Source: a virus
IMG/VR virus record: IMGVR_UViG_3300010935_000101
Span: 32,761-96,760 of that record
Direction: 5' to 3' (one strand)
DNA length: 64,000 nucleotides
Positions within the stretch are counted from its first letter, which is position 1, and every line of letters begins with the position of its first letter. Position numbers and translations under genes: made by a program. Shown here one piece after another: positions 27,483-37,390 of the stretch. Below the pieces are notes generated by a model. That model had not been told where the DNA came from and ran no database searches. It saw only the letters and a program-made list of their open reading frames with translations.

Positions 27483-28991
27483 TTATAATTTTTCTGCTAA
27501 TGCATTTGCTTTAGTAGTTGCATCTTCAATAGCCTTACCAGTAGAGTCTAAGAATAACTGAGCAGCCGTGTAATCGAATGCCGCTTTTTGTGCTGCCATC
27601 TTTGCAGTTGTTTCATTATAGCTAGCCTGTGTTTTATTAGTACTACTATTGTATGAGTCGGATATTGCATTTATTGCAGCATTATTGCCTTCCCATGCAC
27701 TTAACTTCTCATTATAATCATCCATTAATGAATTTATTGTGCCTTGGAGCACTTGTATTTTTCTGTATATCGCTTTTTTTGTGGTAACTATTGCACTTGA
27801 GTTACTCCCATTTGCAGAACCCTTTGTGGTTTTTGTGTTGGACAGGAATACTCTTTCACTACCTAGTAATGCAGGCATTGCCGCTGCTTCGAATACAGTA
27901 TCATATCCAACTGCTGCCATATTCTGCTCTTGTTGCTGTAAGGGGTGGAAAAATATACCACCACCAAAGAATGCATTGTATAACACTCCTCCTGCCATTT
28001 TATCAAAAACATCTTCAGCATCTAGAGGTGACTCTTTACCGGAAGTGATATTATGTAATGCTTTCCATTTAACAAGGTTTTGAAAGGATTGTTCAACACT
28101 CGGAAATTGATGTCCACTATCTCCTTCTCTATCCACACTCATATCAAATCCTGCTAAATCACTAGCGTTAATATCACTAGTATTTATTCCCATGGCATTT
28201 GCCATTGCTTGTAATGTTGTGAATTGGTCATATACAGAATATAATGAAATAGCAGTGACCGCCACAGCTGCTAACTTGCCTGTGGAAGTTAAGTATCCTG
28301 ACACACTTGCTAGCGTTTCTAGTGTCTGTATAGTAGTAAACACTCCATAAGCAAACTGTAGTATAGCTACTGTAAATTCGATTTGTTGTTGCGCTTCAAA
28401 AGATATTACCCCTGTCAAGGCTGCTTGTTTAGATACAGCAACCACTGCAGATGCTATAGTCGCAATTGCGGGGGCTCCAATTAATGCCCCAGCAGCTATA
28501 GTTGCGAGTGACTCTAGTCCTATAGCAACTGAGGCAGGAACTCCTTGCGAGTACAGATGAGAAGCTAGTGAACCACTTGATAGAGAAGTGTAGGATTTAG
28601 TATTAGTGACTGTAAGTGAGTCAAAATCAAAATCTAAGTACCCCGTAGTTACTCTATTACTCTCAATAGTAATATCATCTCCAACTTTACCAAAAGCATG
28701 AGTTGTAACTGATTTAAGATCCATATCATAGGAATATTCGTATTCTGTAGCAGGAGCAATATCGGTATTTAGAGTACTGTATTCTTTACTAAAACTCTCT
28801 TCTACAGTTCCCCAATCGTTATTCCCACCAGAGCCTCCATCTGCTGCGTCACTAGCATTTGAGGAGCCCCCACCTGCAGATTGTCCACCAGCGTCACCGC
28901 CAGCGTTACCAACATCGTAAAACGTAGATAGCTGCTCTAGTGGGTTGTACTTGGCTCTTCTAACAAGGCCATCATTAAAGAGCTCAAACAT
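27483..28991 (-). CDS. Probable structural/ejection protein with hydrophobic core
   Basis: In this 502-residue protein, residues 25-55 are Gly/Ser/Asp-rich and low-complexity. A long hydrophobic stretch (about 155-245, Ala/Ile/Val/Thr-rich) could insert in a membrane, and a C-terminal coiled coil follows. There is no cysteine. By order it corresponds to the N4 gp53/gp54 region, so an ejected pore-forming or channel protein is possible, but I have no direct evidence. Confidence 0.6.
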   Translation of the reverse strand: MFELFNDGLVRRAKYNPLEQLSTFYDVGNAGGDAGGQSAGGGSSNASDAADGGSGGNNDWGTVEESFSKEYSTLNTDIAPATEYEYSYDMDLKSVTTHAFGKVGDDITIESNRVTTGYLDFDFDSLTVTNTKSYTSLSSGSLASHLYSQGVPASVAIGLESLATIAAGALIGAPAIATIASAVVAVSKQAALTGVISFEAQQQIEFTVAILQFAYGVFTTIQTLETLASVSGYLTSTGKLAAVAVTAISLYSVYDQFTTLQAMANAMGINTSDINASDLAGFDMSVDREGDSGHQFPSVEQSFQNLVKWKALHNITSGKESPLDAEDVFDKMAGGVLYNAFFGGGIFFHPLQQQEQNMAAVGYDTVFEAAAMPALLGSERVFLSNTKTTKGSANGSNSSAIVTTKKAIYRKIQVLQGTINSLMDDYNEKLSAWEGNNAAINAISDSYNSSTNKTQASYNETTAKMAAQKAAFDYTAAQLFLDSTGKAIEDATTKANALAEKL

Positions 28992-29052
28992 TATTTATTT
29001 TTCTTAATATACTTTCGAATAGGGTAAACTCTCGTTAAAAAATGTACATGCA

Positions 29053-29466
29053 TTAGTTTACCCCTCCTGTAGTTCTCACTGTATCACCACTAGCACCACT
29101 ACCATCTGCGGTATCAGTAATAGTAGCATCATTATAATTATGTGTATGTGTAGCATACGCTGCAAGTGCTAACTCTAGTGCCGCTAGTCGTGTTTCTAAA
29201 TCATCTATATGTGTATTTATAACTACAGTATAACTGGCATTAGTTGCATCGAGAATAGCTTTATTTGTGTGTGTATGTGTATCATTCTCTAGAGAACCAA
29301 TCCTAGTAGTAGTTGTATTATTGAGTATATTATTGTTTCCATCATATGTCACCCCAAAACTTTGACTAAGTGGGCTTACTCGAGGATCACTAACTAAGGT
29401 GGATCCCCTTTCAATATTTCTCACATGGGCAATTGCAATTTTTGCAAGTTTAGAACCATCCGCCAT
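29053..29466 (-). CDS. Structural protein with HxH motifs
   Basis: The 137-residue protein ends in a Gly/Thr-rich tail and has two HTH-type His clusters, DTHTHTN and YATHTHNYN, flanking a coiled-coil segment (DDLETRLAALELALAAY). Phage fibres and spikes use HxH triplets to bind iron at trimer axes, so this is probably a trimeric decoration or fibre protein. It ends close to the gene for the 305-residue protein. Confidence 0.6.
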   Translation of the reverse strand: MADGSKLAKIAIAHVRNIERGSTLVSDPRVSPLSQSFGVTYDGNNNILNNTTTTRIGSLENDTHTHTNKAILDATNASYTVVINTHIDDLETRLAALELALAAYATHTHNYNDATITDTADGSGASGDTVRTTGGVN

Positions 29467-29467
29467 A

Positions 29468-30385
29468 TTACACCACTACACTAACAGTAGTACTTGCTGG
29501 AGTACTATCTAGTTTCTTCCATTTAGCCCCATCGTAGTACGTAATATCACCTGCTGTCCATACTTTAATACCATCTAACATTATACTACCACCAACAGAA
29601 ACTACATAGAAATCACCAAGGACTCCATCAGCTGCTCCAGGGAATACACCAGTGGCATCCCATTCACCTTTGTAATCTCTCAAATCCTCTACTAATTCAC
29701 CTATTAACGTATAGTATTTATTCCATTGATCACTACTAACTGTAAGTCCACCAGCTCCAAATGTTCCATAAGTGCTAGATAAACTATCAATAGCTTTAAT
29801 ATATCTATTGTCTATAACTTGTTCTTCTAATGCAGTTTGTTGAGCACCAGTCATATTGACATCTGCTAATGCTTTATCACTTTGGTATTTTCCTAATGTT
29901 ATTTTGTATGGTTCCACACCAAGAGTAACAGCTAATGCACTTTTGGATGTGTCTATTTTATCTTGTTTAGAACTGTCATCTACGAGATTTGATATTCGTA
30001 GTTTATTAGTGTTCTCTTCAGCAGACTGTTTGCTCATTATAAATCGCATAGATTCACTTAATGCAGCACTCATGGATCCTAAGTACACCTTAGCGTAATT
30101 AGCACCTGTCAATCTAGTACTCCTATGTTGAGCCTTTGTCTGAGCATTAATTGATTCCATCAATTTATCGAATACACCATCACCTGTTACAACATACTCT
30201 GCATCCGTTTGAACATTATCAGTTAGATCTGTTATTAGTATTTCAGTAGGTACTAGCGCAGTACCAGTTTTATACTCAACCAGAGTAGTATCTATATATG
30301 GAGGTACATCTGTAGTCGTGGCCCAACTACCCCAAACATCTGTTATTAGTGCTCTTGTTCGTTTTTCTATTGTAATTGTAGACAT
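29468..30385 (-). CDS. Structural protein with fibre-type C-terminal domain
   Basis: The last ~65 residues of this 305-residue protein follow a pattern common at the ends of phage fibre and decoration proteins: YKGEWDATG, GDFYVVS, then WxxGDxxYYDGxKW. The first part is alpha/beta and unrecognised. There is no cysteine. It probably functions as a head or appendage component; it sits two bases from the 137-residue protein gene. Confidence 0.6.
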   Translation of the reverse strand: MSTITIEKRTRALITDVWGSWATTTDVPPYIDTTLVEYKTGTALVPTEILITDLTDNVQTDAEYVVTGDGVFDKLMESINAQTKAQHRSTRLTGANYAKVYLGSMSAALSESMRFIMSKQSAEENTNKLRISNLVDDSSKQDKIDTSKSALAVTLGVEPYKITLGKYQSDKALADVNMTGAQQTALEEQVIDNRYIKAIDSLSSTYGTFGAGGLTVSSDQWNKYYTLIGELVEDLRDYKGEWDATGVFPGAADGVLGDFYVVSVGGSIMLDGIKVWTAGDITYYDGAKWKKLDSTPASTTVSVVV

Positions 30386-30440
30386 TCAGCTATCCTTATA
30401 TAATTCATTATAGAATCCACCTTAGTGGACTCTAACTGAA

Positions 30441-31046
30441 TTAGTCCTTAAATTTTCTAGTATTTTGGGCTCTTTTCATTTCATCTATCTCATCTTGTGT
30501 CCATCCTTCAGTCTTAGTTACTCTGAATCTTGGCTGTGACTTTACAACTGGTTCCCCTTTACCATTTTTAGTATGTACTGACATCATAATTGCAGCTAGT
30601 TTTTTAGCAACTGTAAATGGTAATGCTTGTTCGTTACCATGCAATCCAACATTCCAGTTCTTTGGACCTGTTGTGAGGTTACCATACTGGATTGGGAATG
30701 TTCTTGTTTCATCATCATCATCAATTTGAATTGAATTCTGATGATCTGTGACAATGTACTTAAATTTCACTTGTTTCAGTTTAGCTCTTTCATGTTGATC
30801 CACAACTTTCTTGAGTGACACTTCTTTTGTAGCCTCAGGATTATTTTCAGGCTTAGCAAGTTCTTTTTTAGTCTCTTCGTTTATCTCATCTTGAGAAGCT
30901 TTGAATTCTTCTAATACTGTTACGTATTCAGCATTAGTAATCTTTTCTTTGTCTTTAGCAGATTCCACTACTTTATCAGTTAGTTTTAAACTTTCCGCAG
31001 CTTTAATCAGCTCTTCTTTATTCATTTGTTTAAATGTCTTTTCCAT
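30441..31046 (-). CDS. Hypothetical protein downstream of the capsid gene
   Basis: The 201-residue protein has a Lys/Glu-rich helical N-terminal half and a more globular C-terminal half. AAGGA precedes ATG. Its place after the capsid gene matches a virion or assembly gene of N4-like phages (gp55 region), but no domain is recognised. Confidence 0.65.
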   Translation of the reverse strand: MEKTFKQMNKEELIKAAESLKLTDKVVESAKDKEKITNAEYVTVLEEFKASQDEINEETKKELAKPENNPEATKEVSLKKVVDQHERAKLKQVKFKYIVTDHQNSIQIDDDDETRTFPIQYGNLTTGPKNWNVGLHGNEQALPFTVAKKLAAIMMSVHTKNGKGEPVVKSQPRFRVTKTEGWTQDEIDEMKRAQNTRKFKD

Positions 31047-31154
31047 TTTGTCTTTCCTTATTTTATAGTTAGCTATTACGCCATTGCTACGATCTCCAGA
31101 TATCTCAATCTGTACATTTTGTATTCTATCTTAATTCATCTTAAGGGGAGCTAA

Positions 31155-31172
31155 GTGGGAAATTAATCCCAC
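31155..31172 (-). terminator. Hairpin after the capsid gene
   Basis: GTGGGA and TCCCAC form a 6-bp stem with an AATTAA loop 15 bases past the capsid stop. There is no T tract, so it may stabilise the abundant capsid mRNA or terminate only partly. Confidence 0.45.
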
Positions 31173-31187
31173 CTAACTATTTAGTAA

Positions 31188-32609
31188 CTACGCAGCAGCT
31201 ACAATTGCAGGGTTTTTAGAAACCGAGAACTTCAATGAAGCAATTCTCTCAGGACGGTAAATTAACATACCATAACTCCAGTTAGCTGAAATACCAGCCA
31301 TTTGAGCATGCATATCATTATGTACGTCTTTCTTAGGAGCGATGTATGAAGCAGCAGTACTGTTTCCACCGAATCCTGTGATTGTAAACGAATCATCACC
31401 AACTACTAATGCAGTAAATACATCATAGTCCCCATTAGTTTGGTAAGCAGCAGCTTGAGTTGCAGCATTTGCAGCATCAGTACCATTACCACCATCTACA
31501 GCTAGACCAACTTGTAGTCCAGCTCCATATTCTCTCTCAAAGTCTTTACAAGTTACGAATCTGAATTGACCAATTTTACCTTGCTCACCATCTACTAGTT
31601 CTGTACCAGCAGCATACATTTCTTTTGGTGTCCATACTAGAACTCCACCAGGACCTGTCATTGCACGTAATGTTGGTAATACTTCAGTATTTACATAGAT
31701 AATCCATGCATCTGATACTGTTTTAGTATCTACTAAGTCAACACCAGTAAGAATTTCTGTATCCATTGGAACATCGTTGTTCAATAGGTATTGCTCTAAT
31801 GTTTCAAGTGCAGAGTAAGTTAACACATCTAAACCATCAATTTCAGCAATTGTGTCTGTAGCTGGATTTACAGCAGCATTACATACGATTGCATTTACAC
31901 TACCTGCAGCAATTAGATCTCTACGAACTTGCATTTCTTTTAAGTCTTGAACTGCATCAGCCATATACTGAATCTTTCTTGCAATTAAGCCTTTTCTTGA
32001 ATCTAAGTCTACAGATCTCATTGAGAATTTGTGACCAATTCCGTGGAATGTGATGTTAGCAGTAACCATTTTACTGTAATGGTTTAGTAAGTTAATTACT
32101 CCACCTTCTTCTGGCATCTCAACTAATGGACCTTCTGTAGCAGCATAAGCAGCTTCACCATTAACCATACCACCTGAACCTGATACTACTTCTTCACCAC
32201 CATTAGCTGCAGCAGCAGCAGCAGCTTTTGCAGCAGCTCTAGCTAGGGTCCATGTTGCGTATGTACCAGTTGCCCAATAGGCTTTTGTGTCGAATGAAGA
32301 TGTTGCAGATGTGATATCTTTTGAACCTATTGGAACAACATACCATACATCTTGTAGAATTGTTGCTGTATTAGCATCAACACCACCATCAATTAGTACA
32401 CGCTTGTCTAGCATACCATAACTTACTTCTCTTGATAACTTATCACCACGATTTTTTGGCATTGAGAATCTATCAGCTCTCACTGAAAAATATCTTTTTC
32501 TTTTTGGTACTTCTACTACCGCTTTTGTAACGAATTCATCGTTAAACTGTCTATCTATTGTTGTAGATGTTAACACACCAGTGTTAAATTCTCCTAATAA
32601 TTCAGCCAT
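31188..32609 (-). CDS. Major capsid protein (N4 gp56 family)
   Basis: The 473-residue protein has features of the N4-gp56 capsid family: an N-terminal segment YFSVRADRFSMPKNRGDKLS leading to a 'DGGVDAN' element, a central helical domain and a late EQGKIGQFRFVTCKDF strand. It would form the HK97-fold shell. An Ala-rich stretch around residues 125-140 looks like a loop insertion. It follows the acidic scaffold-like gene, as expected for head morphogenesis. Confidence 0.88.
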   Translation of the reverse strand: MAELLGEFNTGVLTSTTIDRQFNDEFVTKAVVEVPKRKRYFSVRADRFSMPKNRGDKLSREVSYGMLDKRVLIDGGVDANTATILQDVWYVVPIGSKDITSATSSFDTKAYWATGTYATWTLARAAAKAAAAAAANGGEEVVSGSGGMVNGEAAYAATEGPLVEMPEEGGVINLLNHYSKMVTANITFHGIGHKFSMRSVDLDSRKGLIARKIQYMADAVQDLKEMQVRRDLIAAGSVNAIVCNAAVNPATDTIAEIDGLDVLTYSALETLEQYLLNNDVPMDTEILTGVDLVDTKTVSDAWIIYVNTEVLPTLRAMTGPGGVLVWTPKEMYAAGTELVDGEQGKIGQFRFVTCKDFEREYGAGLQVGLAVDGGNGTDAANAATQAAAYQTNGDYDVFTALVVGDDSFTITGFGGNSTAASYIAPKKDVHNDMHAQMAGISANWSYGMLIYRPERIASLKFSVSKNPAIVAAA

Positions 32610-32647
32610 TTTTATTTCCTTTTTGTATTACCCTAATCTAATAAGTC

Positions 32648-33865
32648 TTAACTCATTAGCATATTTCTGAATGCTGCCTTGAAGTCATCGCCCTGTAACT
32701 CTTCGAGTTTAGCGGGTGCCTTCTTAGGCTTCTTAACCATTTTCTTTTTACTCATAGAAGCTGCTTTCTTTCTATCTTCAGCAATCTTTGCTTCTTTTGC
32801 AGCTGCTTTCTTTTTGAACTCTTCAGCTTTTTTAGCTTCAGCAACTTTATCAACCACAACTTCAGCAGGTTTTACAACCTTAGCCGGAGCAGGTCTTTGT
32901 TGATTAAGTCTAGCCATAGCCATTCTGTATTTTTCAACAGAACTTACATCATCTAATATACCACTAGAGTCCAATAATTCCATCCTGTTGACTTCATTCT
33001 GTACAATATCATAGGTACCGTTTTGTAGATGTGTTAATAAGTCACTTCTCATTTTACCATCTTTAACAAACTCTTGTAGACTAGGAACATCCCAGTCTCT
33101 ACCAATCACATTGTTGAACTTGTCACCAATTCCCAGGTTAACAGCTTGTTCCTGTGCTTCCTCTATAAGCATCTGTGCACTTGAAGGCAATGTATTCTTT
33201 GGAGTATATTGAATATCTTCCAAGTCAAACTCCATCGGGTCCATATTCTTCTCTTTTAGCACTTTCTTAATTGCTTCAGGATCACCGTCCAACAAACTCA
33301 TCGCTAAGTTGAATTTATCTGGGTCAGATACCATACCACGCTCTTCTAATGGTTTTAGGAATTTCTTGTATTCTTTGAATACCTTCATTTTGTCACTATA
33401 CCCATGTAGCATTTGCTGTGCTCTAACCAAATCCTCAGGATTTTTGAATCCTTCAACTTCTTTGCCATTAGCTGTAAACTTAGCTAATGCCACTTTTTCA
33501 TAGAACTCTTTATAATTGATTTCTTCAGCATCATCTGACGTTTCTTCAGATTCTTCTTCGCTTGTTTGAGTGTCTTCTTCCTGGTCTTCCTCTGCAGTTT
33601 CCGAAGTATCCTCAGTAGAACCGTCGCTCTCCTGGTCTGTGTCTTCTTCCTCTTCAGTATCAGTTTCCTGGTCTGTGTCCTCAATGTCGTTTTCAGTTTC
33701 CTCAATGTCATCTATTTCTGATTCTGATTCTTCAACTTCAGTAGTCTCTTCTGTTTCTACTTCCTCGAATTCATCTTCATCTTCATTAATATCTGTAACT
33801 TCTCTATTCTTATGAGTGCCATTGATCATTTGGTTCAGCTCTTCTCTTGCAGTTAATTCAGCCAT
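32648..33865 (-). CDS. Acidic scaffold-like head protein
   Basis: Residues about 20-120 of this 405-residue protein are almost continuous Glu/Asp/Thr/Ser. A helical middle and a Lys/Ala-rich basic tail (about residues 330-390, many KK pairs) follow. An acidic N-terminus with a basic C-terminus that can dock on capsid protein is typical of scaffolding proteins, and the gene directly precedes the capsid gene. It ends just upstream of it with no strong terminator between. Confidence 0.75.
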   Translation of the reverse strand: MAELTAREELNQMINGTHKNREVTDINEDEDEFEEVETEETTEVEESESEIDDIEETENDIEDTDQETDTEEEEDTDQESDGSTEDTSETAEEDQEEDTQTSEEESEETSDDAEEINYKEFYEKVALAKFTANGKEVEGFKNPEDLVRAQQMLHGYSDKMKVFKEYKKFLKPLEERGMVSDPDKFNLAMSLLDGDPEAIKKVLKEKNMDPMEFDLEDIQYTPKNTLPSSAQMLIEEAQEQAVNLGIGDKFNNVIGRDWDVPSLQEFVKDGKMRSDLLTHLQNGTYDIVQNEVNRMELLDSSGILDDVSSVEKYRMAMARLNQQRPAPAKVVKPAEVVVDKVAEAKKAEEFKKKAAAKEAKIAEDRKKAASMSKKKMVKKPKKAPAKLEELQGDDFKAAFRNMLMS

Positions 33866-33867
33866 AA

Positions 33868-34242
33868 TTATTCTCCCTTCTTAGCAAACAACTCTTGTTT
33901 TTGCTTTATAAGGATATCTCTATCAATTGCAGAATTTGCAGCTGATATTTTAACTGTACCTTTGTACTCTGGAGAACCCAAATATCTACTCAAGTTTTTG
34001 ATTGTATCTAATTGACTTAAGTAACTATCTTTATCATCCGGTTTAACTGTGAGTGGGTGGGTTAGTAAACTAAAAACTCTATTAGCTTCAATTTCTAAGT
34101 ACCCTTCCATCATTACCAAACGGAACTCTTCCATACCCATTAACTTATCCAATGCCTTAGCTCTTTGGATATTCCAATCTAGAACTTCTAAGTTCTTATC
34201 TATGTTCTCAATTTCTTCATCAATGTTAAGTATCTCACTCAT
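33868..34242 (-). CDS. Hypothetical head-region protein
   Basis: The 124-residue helical protein has an acidic N-terminus and a basic end. Its stop lies three bases before the scaffold-like gene's start, so the two are probably coupled. No family is recognised. Confidence 0.65.
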   Translation of the reverse strand: MSEILNIDEEIENIDKNLEVLDWNIQRAKALDKLMGMEEFRLVMMEGYLEIEANRVFSLLTHPLTVKPDDKDSYLSQLDTIKNLSRYLGSPEYKGTVKISAANSAIDRDILIKQKQELFAKKGE

Positions 34243-34297
34243 TGCATTAATCCTTTAGTTTACAGCTTTTAGGGACGGTCAGTTTATGGTCCAATTA

Positions 34298-34687
34298 CTA
34301 TGCTAGTTGACCTAGCCCTTGACTTTGTCTCATTTGATTTGCTAATCCAGCTTTAACTTGATCTGGAATCTTAGCGTCCGCCATTACTGCCTCAGCAGGT
34401 ACTTGACCTTTCATAACAGCATTCACCATTGTTCTGGCGTATGTTTCTTGATCTGGAACACTCTTAGCAATACTATCTGACATTGCAGCATACTCCATTC
34501 TTGGGTCTCTAGGAGATAATCCTTGTGGTTCTTTATTTTTATTCATGTAATCGGCAAGTACTGAGTTTGGTGTACTCATATTTCCCACTTCCTGAGCAAC
34601 ACTTGCTTTTTGGTCTACTTGAGATTGTGTAGCAGCATTCTCAGCTCTTTGTCTGTTTAACTCTTGGTATGTAGGTGCTTTAGCCAT
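34298..34687 (-). CDS. Hypothetical head-region protein
   Basis: The 129-residue protein is Gln/Ala-rich and helical, without cysteine. Two ATGs lie six bases apart; I chose the second, which has GGAG at proper spacing. It is located between the portal and scaffold genes, the position of small head or neck proteins in N4-like phages. Confidence 0.65.
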   Translation of the reverse strand: MAKAPTYQELNRQRAENAATQSQVDQKASVAQEVGNMSTPNSVLADYMNKNKEPQGLSPRDPRMEYAAMSDSIAKSVPDQETYARTMVNAVMKGQVPAEAVMADAKIPDQVKAGLANQMRQSQGLGQLA

Positions 34688-34742
34688 TATCATTCTCCTA
34701 TCATTTTGGTAATTTTATCATTCTGAACCTTAGAAGCAGCTT

Positions 34743-35201
34743 TTACTGCCATACTGTACCGTCTGGTAGTACGACTTTATCAATGCCTTTTCCTTGTTCT
34801 CTCTCAAAGTAGCCTCTTAGTTCATTAACATAATTCGGATTTCTTTTGAATTGACTCTCACTTGGAGCGTACACCCATCCGGATTTATCCTTTGACCAAG
34901 TGCCTCCTTCAGCTGCTTCCAGTCCTTTTATTGCGTAGGGACTTTCATCACTGAATGTAGGATGTCCTGGTAGCTTACCACCAGGGAGCCCAGTTAACCC
35001 CAATCCTCCTGGGTTATCTGCAGCGTGGAGTCCTTTAGCACGTCTATTGACTTCATTAGCTGCTTGACTATTAGTTAATACATAATTTCCTAATAGTGCA
35101 GAATCCCTTTGCAGGGAAGCTGAGTCTAGTCCAGTACTGTTTTTAGCAGCATTAACTAATTCCATAGCGTCTGCTAATGTTAGCATATTTGGACTAGCCA
35201 T
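34743..35201 (-). CDS. Hypothetical portal-adjacent protein
   Basis: The 152-residue protein has a helical first half, a Gly/Pro/Leu-rich linker (GGLGLTGLPGGKLPG) and a compact aromatic end. It overlaps the portal gene by eight bases, so it is probably translated in coupling with it. It may be a neck or head-completion component. Confidence 0.65.
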   Translation of the reverse strand: MASPNMLTLADAMELVNAAKNSTGLDSASLQRDSALLGNYVLTNSQAANEVNRRAKGLHAADNPGGLGLTGLPGGKLPGHPTFSDESPYAIKGLEAAEGGTWSKDKSGWVYAPSESQFKRNPNYVNELRGYFEREQGKGIDKVVLPDGTVWQ

Positions 35202-37353
35202 TTGGTTGACCCTTGTCTTTCTCAGCTAACTTTGTAGCCGCATCAAACTCTTTGTCTAACTCGTGTTCATTTCTTTTTTGTCCTGACACATCTTTTACGA
35301 ATTCATTTGCAAGTGCATCAGCTTCTTCTTTTAACTTATCAGCATTAGCAAGTGCTTCCTCCGCTCTACCAAGTGCTTCTTTTGATTTAGCGTTTTTTAG
35401 TACTCTGTCAAATTTATTTTCTTCTGCTCTAGAAACTCTTTCTACAATTCTTGAATCCATTTCTTCTAATTCTTTTCTCGCAATTACTATTTTCAACTTA
35501 GCTTCTTCTAGTGCAAGCATTTGTAATTCCTCTTGAACTGGGTTTGGTTTTGGTTCATAACTCTCTATTGACTTAGCCAATCCAGGTTGTTTCCACAACT
35601 TAGCAATCTTCGCTCTGTATATCCTTGCCTCAGCAGGATCCATGCTAGCAGCATTTGTTTGTAATAACGTATTTAGTTTGTTAGCAGTATCTTGATCTTT
35701 CTCTGGTGTAGATACATCAATTTTTAAGTCGAATTCTCCGGCCAAGTCATCTCTACGAATAGTAACGAATTCTTCATTAGTTACCCTAACTACTTCTTCT
35801 TCACTTAAGTATGCTTGGTTCATAGCAATTGTAAGTCTTGCCATATCTTTGAATAGCTCACTTAATCTTCTTAGTATACTCAACTCTCTTTGACTTGTAG
35901 CATCTAGTGCTGATCTAACCCCGCCTACGCTATCTCCAAGTGCATTACCTGATATCCCACCAGCAAATGCTTTCGTACCAGTTAGCGACTCAGCATCCGA
36001 TTGTTGCCATTGAATCATATTGAATACGCTTGACGGAACTGGAGCAACTGTGTTTTTGTATATTGAATTTTTTGGGTTTAATCCAGCTCTATAATAAACT
36101 GTATTACCTTTTTCGTATTGTTGTCTAACGGACATATTTGGGAATAGTGTTTCATCTATGAACTCTTGTCCAACTGCTTGTTCACTTGTTATGTCATGCG
36201 CAGCTCTTGTCAATTTACCAATTGATTCTTGATTTTCCCTCAATAACTCAGCATCTGGTTCACCCATTACTTCTTTTTTGATTGGCATGTATTGTGCTAT
36301 ACTGAATGGCAACCTTTTGTGTGGGAATGGATTTTCCTCTAATCTAATTAGTATCTCTCCAACCCATGTAGCAACTATTGGCACTAATTCATCATCACCA
36401 TTAATATCCCAATAGCCCCAGTATTCATAGGCTGTTAATTTCTTTCTAGCTTTATCTGTAAATTTAAAATTATTATATGCGCTACTTTTGTGTTCATCAT
36501 ATATAGCTTTACCATCTTCATCTTTCAGTAATTCCAAGTTGTGATAGACACCAGAAACTTCTCCAGATTCTGCATCCTTGAAGTACTCTTCTTTTTTTAA
36601 TTCAGCAATATTAACATCATATTCATGAATTATGAAATTAGCATCTTCAATATACCCTTCACATGTAGGGTCAATTATTATATTAGCAGTATTACATACT
36701 TCGTATTTTGGTTGGTTTTTTACTATCTTTGGAACTTCAACTTCAACTTCTCGAACCCCAGTTTGCATTGGTTCACCAGAAGCCATCCTTTGTTGGAATT
36801 CAGCCATAGGCATTTGTCCACTTCTAACTGCCTGCTCCATTAGCATTAACGATTCTTCTGGACTAGCATACACTGGCTCTTCTTGCATTACTTTGACTAA
36901 TTTTTCTTCAACTTCCCAACCAGTTTTAGTTATCACAGTACCATCATCAACAACATATCTAACTATGTCATTTATTAATTTAACTTTATTGACTTTAGTA
37001 GACCATTGATAATTTAGCAGCAATTCGTTTTGTTCTGCTGCTTTAACATCTTCCCATGTTCTTGGGTTAATCTCAAACATATCTTCGGTATTTAGGAATG
37101 GATCTTCTAATTTTGGATACTTCCACTCAGCATTTTTTCTAACTACCTTTGGTCTGGCAGTAGACTTACCTGGTCTGGCACTAATTTGTGGCCCACCATC
37201 TCTATCTTCTTCATACTGCAGTAATTTCTTTTTGTAATCTTCATGGAATGATGAGGACCCATCTAAGTCATTTTTGAAATCATTATATGTCGGCTCATTT
37301 TCCCACGTTGTGAGTTTTTTAGCCTCATTAAGTTTTGTTTTTTGTACTTTCAT
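35194..37353 (-). CDS. Portal protein (N4 gp59-like)
   Basis: At 719 residues, this has the size and layout of podovirus portals: an N-terminal clip/wing region, a NIIIDPTCEGYI segment, a central stem region with QWQQSDAESLTGT and a Gly-rich SGNALGDSVGG turn, and a long charged coiled-coil 'barrel' tail (about residues 600-719). It would form the 12-mer through which DNA is packaged. It is located between the lysis genes and head genes. Confidence 0.82.
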   Translation of the reverse strand: MKVQKTKLNEAKKLTTWENEPTYNDFKNDLDGSSSFHEDYKKKLLQYEEDRDGGPQISARPGKSTARPKVVRKNAEWKYPKLEDPFLNTEDMFEINPRTWEDVKAAEQNELLLNYQWSTKVNKVKLINDIVRYVVDDGTVITKTGWEVEEKLVKVMQEEPVYASPEESLMLMEQAVRSGQMPMAEFQQRMASGEPMQTGVREVEVEVPKIVKNQPKYEVCNTANIIIDPTCEGYIEDANFIIHEYDVNIAELKKEEYFKDAESGEVSGVYHNLELLKDEDGKAIYDEHKSSAYNNFKFTDKARKKLTAYEYWGYWDINGDDELVPIVATWVGEILIRLEENPFPHKRLPFSIAQYMPIKKEVMGEPDAELLRENQESIGKLTRAAHDITSEQAVGQEFIDETLFPNMSVRQQYEKGNTVYYRAGLNPKNSIYKNTVAPVPSSVFNMIQWQQSDAESLTGTKAFAGGISGNALGDSVGGVRSALDATSQRELSILRRLSELFKDMARLTIAMNQAYLSEEEVVRVTNEEFVTIRRDDLAGEFDLKIDVSTPEKDQDTANKLNTLLQTNAASMDPAEARIYRAKIAKLWKQPGLAKSIESYEPKPNPVQEELQMLALEEAKLKIVIARKELEEMDSRIVERVSRAEENKFDRVLKNAKSKEALGRAEEALANADKLKEEADALANEFVKDVSGQKRNEHELDKEFDAATKLAEKDKGQPNG

Positions 37354-37390
37354 GGTAATCCTCTATTAGTTATTGCTTTATTATATCGTT

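Noticed and set aside
33570-33815. Ser-rich plus-strand protein
   Set aside because: It is the shadow of the acidic low-complexity segment of the scaffold-like gene.
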